Below are positions 1-8,406 of a DNA stretch of 19,577 nt, piece after piece. The number at the start of each line of letters is the position of its first letter. Within the stretch, counting starts at the first letter, position 1. A model generated the notes under the pieces. The model did no database searches. It was given only the letters and a program-made list of their open reading frames with translations, and was not told the origin of the DNA. The translations under genes were made by a program, and so were the position numbers. The DNA comes from JBEINZ01 sp040377825 (GTDB lineage: Bacteria > Pseudomonadota > Alphaproteobacteria > Rhizobiales > Ancalomicrobiaceae), in the NCBI GenBank assembly GCA_040377825.1, contig JBEINZ010000028.1:1-19577 (forward strand). The letters are read 5' to 3'.

Positions 1-1
1 A

Positions 2-886
2 CGCGGATTTCCGCGGGCTTTTGTGACCGATAGCTGGAAAAGTTTGGAAACTTTGGGTCAAGTAAAGTCAGGGTATCAATCGGTGCCAGTGGTATGCTTC
101 GCTCATGGCAACGAGTTCCCGGCGGCGATCAAAGGACGCAAGGCATCGCGAATTCGCCGCCTGCTCGTCGCCGGCGTAACAGTGATTGCCAACAGCCGAT
201 GGACGGCGGAGCGCGCAAAGGATTTCGTCGCACCTGAGGTTAATGTTGTCGTTCAGACACCGCCAATCGCCGATCAAGCGGAGCCAACCGAAGAGGATCT
301 TGCGGAAGCCGAGCGGCTTTGGGGGGCAACCATGCCCCGGGTGTTAACAATTGCCCGGCTCGATCCGCATAAAGGTATCGCGTTCGTAATTGAGAGTCTG
401 CCCAAGTTAGCCGAGGCTTTTCCATCGATCGGCTATGTGGTGGCCGGCGTCGGCAAGGATGAGGGGCGGCTTAAAGCGCTAACGACAGATTGCGGCGTCG
501 AAGCTCGGGTGCGCTTCGCGGGGCGGGTGACTGGAAGTCTAAAGACAGCGCTCTATCGGACGGCGGATCTCTTTGTTATGCCCACTGGCGCAAAGACGGC
601 TCAGCGGGAAGGGTTCGGCATCGTTTTTCTGGAGGCGGCGGCAAGTGGTTTGCCTTCGGTTGCCGTTCGTACAGGCGGTGTCCCGGACGCCATCGTCGAC
701 GGCCAAACCGGCGTGCTCTGTGACGACACGTCGGTCGCGGGGTTGACGGCGACGGTACGGGCACTGCTTGAAGATCGCGAAAGATTGGCCGATCTGTCTC
801 GCGGGGCACGCGCCCATGGCATGGCTTCGCTCTGGCGTAATCGTTTCAAGGCCATGGCAACGGCATCAGGATTGGATCGCGATTGA
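2..886 (+). CDS. GT4-type glycosyltransferase, 5' end cut by window edge
   Basis: The protein probably moves a sugar from a nucleotide-sugar donor to a cell-surface glycan or lipid acceptor in the cytoplasm or at the inner membrane. A GTG at 23 could be read as a start, but the frame is open to the first base and the upstream codons read like the same protein, so I treat the gene as 5'-truncated. Visible GT-B/GT4 features in order are an HGNEFP loop, VIANSRWTAE, the domain-linker strand LTIARLDPHKG, VVAGVGKDEGRL, and the C-terminal donor-site motif EGFGIVFLE followed by GGVPDAIVDGQTG. That motif is the E-x7-E pair, about residues 196 and 204 counted from the GTG. It stops 75 bp before the next same-strand glycosyltransferase, so the two are probably co-transcribed. 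The family is secure; acceptor and product cannot be read from sequence. Confidence 0.88.
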   Translation, partial: RGFPRAFVTDSWKSLETLGQVKSGYQSVPVVCFAHGNEFPAAIKGRKASRIRRLLVAGVTVIANSRWTAERAKDFVAPEVNVVVQTPPIADQAEPTEEDLAEAERLWGATMPRVLTIARLDPHKGIAFVIESLPKLAEAFPSIGYVVAGVGKDEGRLKALTTDCGVEARVRFAGRVTGSLKTALYRTADLFVMPTGAKTAQREGFGIVFLEAAASGLPSVAVRTGGVPDAIVDGQTGVLCDDTSVAGLTATVRALLEDRERLADLSRGARAHGMASLWRNRFKAMATASGLDRD

Positions 887-961
887 CTGTCTCGTTCCCA
901 AACCGCGCGTGACCCGTCAATCTGGTAGGGTCTCGCGAACGACATTCAGGCGGAGAGCGAA

Positions 962-1693
962 TTGCAGACTATCGTATGCATGAAGTGGGGTAATCGCTAT
1001 GGCGATGAGTATGTCAATCGACTATGGTCGATGATCAAGCGAAATACGCGCCGCCCAACTCGGCTCATATGCTTCACGGAGCGTCCAGAGGGGATACATC
1101 CCGAAGTAGAGCGCCGGCCTTTGCCCGAGATTGACCTTCCGGAGCGCGTACGATGGCTGCCATGGCGGAAACTTTCGCTCTGGAATCCCGCGATTGAAGG
1201 ACTCGGTGGCGATGTCCTCTTTCTCGATTTGGACATGGTCATCACCGGATCGCTGGATGACTTCTTCGATTACGAGCCCGGCGCGTTTGGTATCGTTCGC
1301 AACTGGACTCAGCCAAGGTCTCAGATCGGTAATACATCTCTTTATCGTTGGAAGGCCGGCAGCTATCCAGAGATTTACACCAACTTCCAAGCCGATCCGG
1401 AAAAAATCCTTCGTGATTTCCGAATTGAACAACAGTATATCTCGCACGTGATCAAAAACGTGGTGTTTTGGCCGCCCGATTGGTGCGTCAGTTTCAAGCA
1501 TACGCTTTTGCCGCGATGGCCGCTGAATCTGGTTGTGACACCCAAGTTACCGATCAATGCGCGCGTTGTTGCCTTCACTGGCAAGCCTGATCCCGATGAA
1601 GCCGCAGTCGGACATTGGCCGGAAGAGAAGCCCTGGAAGCGCATTTACAAGCGCGTCCGTCCCACGCCTTGGATTGCCGAAAACTGGCGCTGA
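962..1693 (+). CDS. Putative small glycosyltransferase with DxD motif
   Basis: The gene encodes 243 residues of a probable nucleotide-sugar-dependent glycosyltransferase. The best sign is GDVLFLDLDMVITGSLDD near residues 82-99, a hydrophobic strand ending in DLD like the metal-binding DxD of GT-A enzymes of GT8-like type. The N-terminal stretch MKWGNRYGDEYVNRL resembles conserved hypothetical alphaproteobacterial proteins next to polysaccharide genes. The start is TTG at 962. It is preferred to the in-frame ATG at 980 because GGAGAG lies about 5 bases upstream and because the residues before the ATG form a plausible first strand. No signal peptide or membrane helix is visible, so it is probably cytoplasmic. 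It lies 75 bp downstream of a GT4 gene and faces a third glycosyltransferase, which supports a glycan role. Glycosyltransferase is likely; the exact family and sugar are unknown. Confidence 0.7.
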   Translation: MQTIVCMKWGNRYGDEYVNRLWSMIKRNTRRPTRLICFTERPEGIHPEVERRPLPEIDLPERVRWLPWRKLSLWNPAIEGLGGDVLFLDLDMVITGSLDDFFDYEPGAFGIVRNWTQPRSQIGNTSLYRWKAGSYPEIYTNFQADPEKILRDFRIEQQYISHVIKNVVFWPPDWCVSFKHTLLPRWPLNLVVTPKLPINARVVAFTGKPDPDEAAVGHWPEEKPWKRIYKRVRPTPWIAENWR

Positions 1694-1715
1694 TACAGTG
1701 CTGATGCCACTACTC

Positions 1716-2771
1716 TCATGAGTGGGCATATTGTAGGTCGGTCGGCCACTGATAGTCCTCGGAATGCTGCGCGCCAAGGATGGTCTCGATCATGTACTTG
1801 GCCACTCGCTCCGCGCTTGTTCGTTCGTGGGCAATCCGCCATCCGATCTCTGCGACCCGTCTGCGGCGATCATCATCCCGCGTGAAAACCGTGATGGCGT
1901 TCGCGAGTTCTTCTGGTCCGGTAAACGGGACAACGCCGTCCTCGTAAAGCGCCTCCAGCCGCCCGCTCGCAACGGTGTGGACAAGGAGGCCTTGACCGAG
2001 CAAAAGCGCGACGCGATCCGACGAGTAAAGAAACGGTACCGGCACCCCGTCGTCGAGCGAAAGATTAGGGCTCTGTGCGGCGGTTGCGAGTTTGTCGAGG
2101 AACGCGGTACTGGCAAAGCGTGGCGTCTGATTGACACCGCCGCCGAAGAACCGTCGAACATCATTGGGTAGCCGGCTGTGCAAACTGTTGATCTGGGCGG
2201 TCCGAGTGCCGATCCCGGTGCCGAGGAAAATGGCATCGACCGCAAGCTCATCGCGCGGAACAGCGAAGGATCGAGCGGTTTCGATACTTCGTTCGACTGG
2301 ATTTGGAAAAAAGGCGATTGCTCCCTTACCGCTGACAAGAGCTGCCAGTGCTCTGGGCTCGGCTGTCGTTATGAACGAGCAAACGCAATGAGCAGCCCGT
2401 CGGCTGAACTCAGCCATGGTCTTTGGCCGATCCGTTGGATCGACATTGAATTGTGCGATGAGCAACCGAGGATGCTTAATGCCCAGTAAACTAAAGGTTT
2501 CGTCGGTTACCAGATCGCTATGTCCAAAAATCGCGATGTCGGGCCGAAGGTGATCGAATAAGGACAATAGTGCTTTGTTCAAGCCTCTTTTGCCAAACCG
2601 GCTCGATCTCATGAAATTCGCATCGCGCGCCGCATCGCGATCCGAGAAGCTTACGACGTGATGACCGAGCCGGGTCAATCCGATTGACAGTTTATGCTCG
2701 ACGGAAAAAAATTTGCGCGACAGGCCCTTGCGGTCGAAATCGGCGACGATGAGAATTTTTTTGGGGGTCAT
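1716..2771 (-). CDS. CgeB-like glycosyltransferase (GT-B fold)
   Basis: The protein (351 residues from ATG at 2771; a TTG at 2783 would add four) resembles the CgeB/spore-maturation type of glycosyltransferase family 1. The N-terminus MTPKKILIVADFDRKGLSRKF is a Rossmann strand and loop. IAIFGHSDLV and LLIAQFNVDPTD follow in the first domain. The C-terminal third has the pattern of the glycosyl-transferase 1_2 domain: LLLGQGLLVHTVASGRLEAL, then GPEELANAI, then AERVAKYM. No transmembrane segment is seen. Neither start has a strong Shine-Dalgarno sequence. It is convergent with the preceding glycosyltransferase, 22 bp between stops, and lies downstream of greA in the same direction with a 10-bp inverted repeat between. 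It probably modifies a surface polysaccharide; donor and acceptor are unknown. Confidence 0.72.
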   Translation of the reverse strand: MTPKKILIVADFDRKGLSRKFFSVEHKLSIGLTRLGHHVVSFSDRDAARDANFMRSSRFGKRGLNKALLSLFDHLRPDIAIFGHSDLVTDETFSLLGIKHPRLLIAQFNVDPTDRPKTMAEFSRRAAHCVCSFITTAEPRALAALVSGKGAIAFFPNPVERSIETARSFAVPRDELAVDAIFLGTGIGTRTAQINSLHSRLPNDVRRFFGGGVNQTPRFASTAFLDKLATAAQSPNLSLDDGVPVPFLYSSDRVALLLGQGLLVHTVASGRLEALYEDGVVPFTGPEELANAITVFTRDDDRRRRVAEIGWRIAHERTSAERVAKYMIETILGAQHSEDYQWPTDLQYAHS

Positions 2772-2792
2772 CGTGATCCGCAAGACAGAATT

Positions 2793-2825
2793 GCCTGACC
2801 GGTTTTCGGGATTTTCCGGTCAGGC
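2793..2825 (-). terminator. Inverted repeat after greA, possible terminator
   Basis: GCCTGACCGG (2793-2802) pairs perfectly with CCGGTCAGGC (2816-2825) across a 13-base loop. It sits 20 bp after the greA stop and 22 bp before the CgeB-like start, so it could end greA transcription. No U-run follows on the minus strand, so it is not a canonical intrinsic terminator. It could instead be an operator or an attenuating hairpin for the glycosyltransferase. Confidence 0.45.
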
Positions 2826-2844
2826 CCGCTAAGGCGGCCGCTAT

Positions 2845-3318
2845 CTAGCCAAACCTGACACCGACGACTTCATACGACCTAGCCCCGCCTGGTGCCATGA
2901 CCTCAACGGTCTCGCCGACGTCCTTGCCGATCAAGGCCCGCGCAATCGGTGACGATATAGAGATGCGACCCAGCTTAACGTCAGCTTCCATGTCGCCAAC
3001 GATCTGATAGGTTTTTTTCTCTTCCGTATCCTCATCAACAAGCGTCACGGTCGCGCCGAATTTAATTCGCGTCCCGTTTAACTTCGTCACGTCGATGACT
3101 TCAGCGCGCGACAACTTGTCCTCGAGCTCCGCGATGCGGCCTTCGTTCAGGCTCTGCGCTTCCTTTGCGGCATGGTACTCAGCGTTTTCCGAAAGGTCGC
3201 CATGAGCGCGCGCCTCCGAAATAGCCTGAATGATGCGAGGCCGCTCAACCTGTTGGCGGGTTTTCAGTTCCGCCTCGAGCGCGACGAAGCCTCCCGGCGT
3301 CATCGGTATCTTTTCCAT
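2845..3318 (-). CDS. greA: Transcription elongation factor GreA
   Basis: GreA enters the secondary channel of RNA polymerase and stimulates cleavage of backtracked RNA, rescuing stalled complexes. The 157-residue length is the usual one. An N-terminal coiled coil (about 10-75) carries ARAHGDLSENAEYHAAKEAQ, with the acidic tip residues D41 and E44 that position the catalytic Mg ion. The C-terminal FKBP-like domain (about 80-157) contains TLVDEDTEEKKTYQIVG and GRISISSPIARALIGK. The ATG at 3318 gives the family N-terminus MEKIPMTPGG; no other in-frame start lies nearby upstream, and the Shine-Dalgarno sequence is weak. It lies 195 bp downstream of carB on the same strand, and the two may share a transcript. 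Confidence 0.97.
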   Translation of the reverse strand: MEKIPMTPGGFVALEAELKTRQQVERPRIIQAISEARAHGDLSENAEYHAAKEAQSLNEGRIAELEDKLSRAEVIDVTKLNGTRIKFGATVTLVDEDTEEKKTYQIVGDMEADVKLGRISISSPIARALIGKDVGETVEVMAPGGARSYEVVGVRFG

Positions 3319-3513
3319 GGGTTCAAACCCTCGTCTTCCGGCCCCACTCCTTAGTCGGGCACGACTTCAACAAAACCGACCGATTCCCGCATCCGTTCCA
3401 GGCGGGGCCCGGTCTTTCGAGATTACATCCGTCGCAATGAGCGACAGATCTACGGCGCGTCGCTGCAAGCCCCGGTACAGCTCTCGCGCTGTTGAGCACG
3501 AGCGCACCCAGGG

Positions 3514-6500
3514 TCAGAGACCCGCCGCGAAGTAGGATTGGAGCGGTCGAACTTCAAGCTCACCCGCCGCGTAGGCAACGATAGCTTCGGCAGCGGCAAC
3601 CGCTCCAGCCAAGGTCGTATAATACGGGACTTTCTGCAAGAGCGCGGCGCGCCTAAGCGACCGGCTATCGGCGAGAGCCTGTGCGCCTTCAGTTGTATTG
3701 AAGACGAGCTGCACCTCACCGTTCTTTATAGCATCGACGATGTGCGGCCGCCCTTCAAGCACCTTGTTCACCTTTGTGCACGTTATACCGTGCTCCTCTA
3801 GGAAACGAGTTGTGCCCGAGGTGCCGATGATCCGAAAGCCGATGCTGGATAGCGCGCGTATCGGCGGCAGAATTCGTGACTTGTCGTCCTCCCGCATTGA
3901 TACGAAGACGGTTCCGCCGGTCGGAACCCGATTTCCTGAGCCGAGCTGTGATTTGGCAAATGCGATTGCGAAAGTCTTATCCAGCCCAATGACTTCGCCC
4001 GTCGACTTCATCTCTGGACCGAGGATGGTGTCGACCCCCGGAAAGCGCGCAAAGGGGAAAACGGCTTCCTTTACCGCGACATGGTCGAAGAATGGCCGCG
4101 TCAGGCTAAAGCCGGCGAGGGGTTCGCCAGCCATGATGCGGGCGGCAATTTTGGCGACCGGAACACCGATCGTTTTGGCGACGAAGGGCACCGTCCGCGA
4201 AGCTCGCGGATTTACCTCCAGCACGTAGATCGAGCCATCCTTTACCGCGTACTGGACGTTCATGAGACCGCCGACGCTGAGCGCCATCGCAAGCGCCGTT
4301 GTCTGTCGCTCGATATCGGCGATGATTTCCGATTTCAATGTATGCGGAGGTAGCGAACATGCCGAATCGCCAGAATGGATACCAGCTTCCTCGATGTGCT
4401 CCATGATCCCCGCGATGAAGACCGTGCGCCCGTCGCAAAGGGCGTCGACGTCGACTTCGATCGCATCACTCAAGTACCGATCGAACAAGAGTGGGCTCTT
4501 GCCGAGCACCATGTTGATCTGGCCGGTCTTATCATTCGGATACTTAGCTTTCACGTCGGCGGGAACCATGCCGGGGAGGGTGCCAAGAAGGTAGCTGTCG
4601 AAGCCGGCTTCGTCCCGCACGATCTCCATGGCCCGGCCGCCGAGCACGTAGGACGGCCGGACAACCAAAGGGAAGCCGAGATCGCCGGCGATAAGCCGTG
4701 CCTGCTCGATCGAATAGGCGATGCCATTCTTAGGCTGGCGAAGTCCCAGTTTATCGAGCAGCCGTTTGAAACGGTCGCGGTCCTCGGCAAGGTCAATCGC
4801 GTCTGGCGAAGTCCCAAGGATCGGAATTCCGGCGCGTTCCAAGGCGTCCGCGAGTTTCAGCGGAGTCTGCCCGCCGAACTGCACGATGACCCCGTGCAGC
4901 GTGCCGCGGGTCTTTTCGACCCGGAGGATCTCAAGGACGTCCTCGGCCGTCAGCGGCTCGAAATACAGCCGGTCGGACGTGTCGTAGTCCGTGGAGACCG
5001 TCTCGGGATTGCAATTGACCATGATGGTCTCGTAGCCGACGTCCCGGAGCTCGAAGGCCGCATGGCAACAGCAATAGTCGAACTCGATGCCTTGGCCGAT
5101 CCGGTTTGGCCCGCCACCCAAGATAACCACCTTGCGGCGGTCGGACGGAGCTGCCTCGTCGACCGGAGGCCCAGCGAATGGTGCTTCGTAACTTGAATAC
5201 ATATAGGCCGTCGGCGAGGCGAATTCGGCCGCCGAGGTGTCGATCCGCTTGTATACAGGGTGGACGCCGAGCCGGCCGCGAAGCGCCTTCACATCGGCCT
5301 CGCTCTCGCCCGCGAGTTCGGCAAGGCGCGCGTCGGAAAAGCCTATGGCTTTCAAGGACCGCAGGCTTCCCGCCGTGGCCGGCAACCCATGTGCGCGCAC
5401 CCTTGTTTCAAGATCCACGATTTGCTGGATCTGATCGAGGAACCATGGATCGATCTTGCAGCTGGCGTGGATTTGCTCATGCGACAACCCGAAGCGCATT
5501 GCTTGCGCGACGAAGCGCAGGCGATCGGGCGTCGGCGTGCCGAGCGCCGCGCGGATTGCGTTCTTGTCGTCGCCGCGGCCGAAATCTGGGATCTCGATCT
5601 CGTTGAGGCCGGTCAGTCCGGTCTCTAGGCCACGCAGAGCTTTCTGAAGGCTTTCGGCGAAGGTACGGCCGATCGCCATGACTTCACCGACGGACTTCAT
5701 CGATGTCGTCAACATCGTATCCGCGCCGGGGAATTTTTCGAAGGCAAAACGCGGGATCTTGGTGACGACGTAATCGATCGTCGGCTCGAAAGAAGCCGGG
5801 GTCGCGCCGCCCGTGATGTCGTTGGCGAGTTCATCCAGCGTGTAGCCGACCGCCAAACGCGCGGCCACCTTCGCGATCGGGAAGCCAGTCGCCTTGGAGG
5901 CCAGCGCGGAAGAGCGCGAGACGCGCGGATTCATCTCGATGACGACCATGCGGCCGTCCTCGGGATTGATCGCGAACTGCACATTCGACCCGCCGGTTTC
6001 GACGCCGATCTCGCGCAGCACGGCGAGGCTCGCGTCGCGCATGATCTGGTATTCTTTGTCGGTCAGCGTCAGCGCCGGCGCGATGGTGATCGAATCACCA
6101 GTGTGCACGCCCATCGGATCGACATTCTCGATAGAGCAAACGATAATGCAGTTGTCCGACTTGTCGCGGACGACCTCCATCTCGAATTCCTTCCAGCCGA
6201 GCACCGATTCTTCGATTAAGACTTCGGTGGTCGGCGAGGCGTCGAGGCCGCGTTCCACGATATCAAGCAGTTCGGCACGGTTATAGGCGATGCCGCCGCC
6301 TGTGCCGCCCATGGTGAAGGACGGGCGAATGATCACCGGCAGGCCGATCTCGTCGAGTGCGTCGAGGGCCTCGGTCAGGCCCTTGGCGATATAGCGCCGT
6401 TTACGCTCTTCCTCGCGGCTGTTCCACTGGTCGACGAACGCCTTCTCCGCCTTAGCTTTCTCGGAAGGGGAGCGATCGGAATTGCGGATCTTGCGGATCT

Positions 6501-7009
6501 CGGCGTCGTGGGCTTCGCGATCCAAGCGTTTCAAGTCGCCGGCGTCCGCGACACGGGCCTTGGGCGTGTCCAAGCCGATCTTGCGCATCGCATTGCGGAA
6601 AAGCTCGCGGTCCTCCGCCTTGTCGATCGCCTCGGCGGTGGCGCCAAATCATCTCCACCTCGAATTCTTCCAGTACGCCAAGCTTGCGCAAGGAGAGTGC
6701 GCAGTTCAGCGCTGTCTGGCCGCCCATGGTCGGCAAGAGCGCGAAGCCCTTCGATCGGTCGCCGCGTTCGCGTGCGATGATCCTGGCAACGATGTCAGGC
6801 GTGATCGGCTCGACGTAGGTCGCGTCAGCAAGCTCCGGATCCGTCATGATCGTCGCCGGATTGGAGTTTACGAGAACGATGCGATAGCCTTCCGCCTTCA
6901 GCGCCTTGCAAGCCTGCGTGCCGGAATAATCGAACTCGCAAGCCTGACCAATAACGATCGGACCGGCGCCGATAATGAGAATGGTTTCGATATCAGTCCG
7001 CTTCGGCAT
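3514..7009 (-). CDS. carB: Carbamoyl-phosphate synthase large chain, one-base frameshift
   Basis: CarB uses ammonia from CarA, bicarbonate and two ATP to make carbamoyl phosphate for arginine and pyrimidine synthesis. Removing one base restores 1,164 residues. The N-terminal part (7009 to about 6649) has ILIIGAGPIVIGQACEFDYSG and the second half starts near residue 630 with VVILGGGPNRIGQGIEFDYC, the signatures of the two duplicated synthetase halves. Each half has an ATP-grasp domain; an oligomerisation segment lies around 490-620 and the MGS-like allosteric domain around 1030-1150. A charged insertion of roughly 60 residues near 155-215 makes it longer than the E. coli enzyme (1,073). The frame breaks at AAA 6646-6648: the minus strand reads ATGATTTGGCGCC where the conserved EMIGATAEAID sequence needs ATGATTGGCGCC. 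Unrepaired, the first frame runs on to 6452 and a second is open from 6588. This is probably a sequence error rather than a true pseudogene. Confidence 0.95.
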
Positions 7010-7219
7010 CTTGGCTCAGATCCGTCTGTGGCCCCGTGCGGGTCACGCGCTTGGGGAATAAAGGCTCCGGTAAGGTATGGGAGACCGGGCGGCTTATAGG
7101 GTAAAAGCCCGAGCGCGGGAAGGGGCGCCGCGGCAGGGCAATCCGTATCGTCGAGCCTCGATCCGCCTCAATCGCGGAGCAAGGCAATCCGAAACACAAC
7201 AACACGAGTTCGTTAAGGT

Positions 7220-7609
7220 ATGCCGGACGCCCTTCGACTTCAGTTCCTCCGCTACGCCGGCGTCGGCAGCATTGCTGCCGCATCGCACTATGCAACACTG
7301 ATCTTTTTGGTGGAGGTCGAGACGGTCGATCCGGTGCTAGGCGCCGTGGTGGGCTTTATGGTTGGGGGCATCGTGTCCTACATCCTGAACCGACGCTTTA
7401 CGTTCTCAACCTATCGCGACCATCGCGATGCAGTGCCACGTTTTACGCTCATAGCTTTTGTGGCATTCTTGATGACCGGCGGATTGATGCATGTCCTGCA
7501 TGAGATGCTCGGGCTGCACTACTTTCTTGCTCAACTGATCATCACCGCAATCGTGATGATTTGGACCTTTGCCGCAAACCGCTTCTGGACATTTGCGGAC
7601 GCGACTTGA
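7220..7609 (+). CDS. GtrA-family membrane protein
   Basis: The 129-residue protein matches the GtrA family of small four-helix membrane proteins, which are thought to help move lipid-linked sugars across the inner membrane or to aid glycosyltransferases. Four hydrophobic stretches are visible, at about residues 10-30, 38-56, 74-95 and 98-121. The family signatures are FLRYAGVGSIAAASHY at the N-terminus, the loop SYILNRRFTFS, and the C-terminal TFAANRFWTFAD. The ATG at 7220 has AAGG very close upstream. It is divergent from carB across 210 bp and convergent with the methyltransferase, 9 bp between stops. Its partner enzyme is not identifiable from position alone. Confidence 0.88.
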   Translation: MPDALRLQFLRYAGVGSIAAASHYATLIFLVEVETVDPVLGAVVGFMVGGIVSYILNRRFTFSTYRDHRDAVPRFTLIAFVAFLMTGGLMHVLHEMLGLHYFLAQLIITAIVMIWTFAANRFWTFADAT

Positions 7610-7618
7610 TAGCGAGTG

Positions 7619-8398
7619 CTAGAGCTTCACTGCCCGAAACGCCATCCGGCGCTGGTTAAAACCTATATTGGGCCGCACTCGCTCAGCCTTCAAACCGACC
7701 CTGTTCAAGCTGCGCAGCATGTTGCCCTCATCACATCGAGTGAGCCCTAGTGTGCTGCGCAGTCGCCGATAGGGTGAGAAATAGGTTACAACAAGTCCAA
7801 TGAGTGCAGCGATGAGGAAGCCGTTCGCGGCCGCGACCTTTAGCAGGGTCAAAATGTCGGCATAGATATCATCGTCGGGAGGTAACACATCGGCGATCAC
7901 GACCATTCCGCCTTTGACAAGCAGCGCGGGTATGTCTTTGATCAGAGCTTCGAATTCTGCGACAGAAAGGTACTGCAAGACCGAAACAATAAAGATCAGG
8001 TCGACTTTACCTTGGTAAAGCGATATTACATCTGAAGGCGACAATACTTCGATTTTGCCATGATTCCGGAAACGCGCGACAAGTCTTTCACGAGTTGCGC
8101 TTGCCGCATCGCAAAGCACAAGAGTTCCGGCCTTTTCCGCCACAATATCCGCTGATAGCGCGTCGCCGCAGCCCCAGTCGACGACGGTCGCATGATGGTT
8201 CGGGACAAGCGCAGCAATGTCCTTGGCTATCTTGCGGTAGTGCAATTCACGATGGCGATCGTTCACGTATAGGCGATGATGGCCATTCCAGAACGCAAGC
8301 CAGCGGTTTGCCTCGGCGGGCTTCTCCAATTCGGTCCCAGGTGTTTCCGAAAGTCGAACCACGCGGAGTGTGCCCCCACTATTCGGACGCGCACCCAA
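7619..8398 (-). CDS. SAM-dependent class I methyltransferase with hydrophobic insert
   Basis: The 259-residue protein has the class I methyltransferase Rossmann fold. Motif I is VVDWGCGDA (72-80), followed by LVLCDAAS with an acidic residue at 97 placed to bind the SAM ribose, and VDLIFIVSVLQYLS (132-145) as motif IV. GGMVVIADVLPP (163-174) resembles the post-motif strand. Residues about 183-207 are strongly hydrophobic and could sit in or on the membrane, which suggests a lipid or lipid-linked substrate. The start used is TTG at 8398, 9 bp after the carA stop, with GAGAG upstream; a GTG at 8362 is an alternative that would lose only a poorly conserved leader. The spacing suggests translational coupling to carA. 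The substrate is unknown. Confidence 0.8.
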   Translation of the reverse strand: MGARPNSGGTLRVVRLSETPGTELEKPAEANRWLAFWNGHHRLYVNDRHRELHYRKIAKDIAALVPNHHATVVDWGCGDALSADIVAEKAGTLVLCDAASATRERLVARFRNHGKIEVLSPSDVISLYQGKVDLIFIVSVLQYLSVAEFEALIKDIPALLVKGGMVVIADVLPPDDDIYADILTLLKVAAANGFLIAALIGLVVTYFSPYRRLRSTLGLTRCDEGNMLRSLNRVGLKAERVRPNIGFNQRRMAFRAVKL

Positions 8399-8406
8399 CT
8401 TGGCTC

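Noticed and set aside
1705..1728. Hairpin CCACT / AGTGG between the convergent glycosyltransferases
   Set aside because: The stem is five pairs, partly within the coding end of one gene, and has no T tract, so it is too weak to call a terminator.
3511..3523. GGGTC-AGA-GACCC hairpin at the carB stop codon
   Set aside because: A five-pair stem with no T tract is likely to occur by chance in G/C-rich sequence.
6646..6648. Programmed frameshift in carB
   Set aside because: Only three identical bases are involved, no stimulatory structure is evident, and CarB is not known to be recoded.
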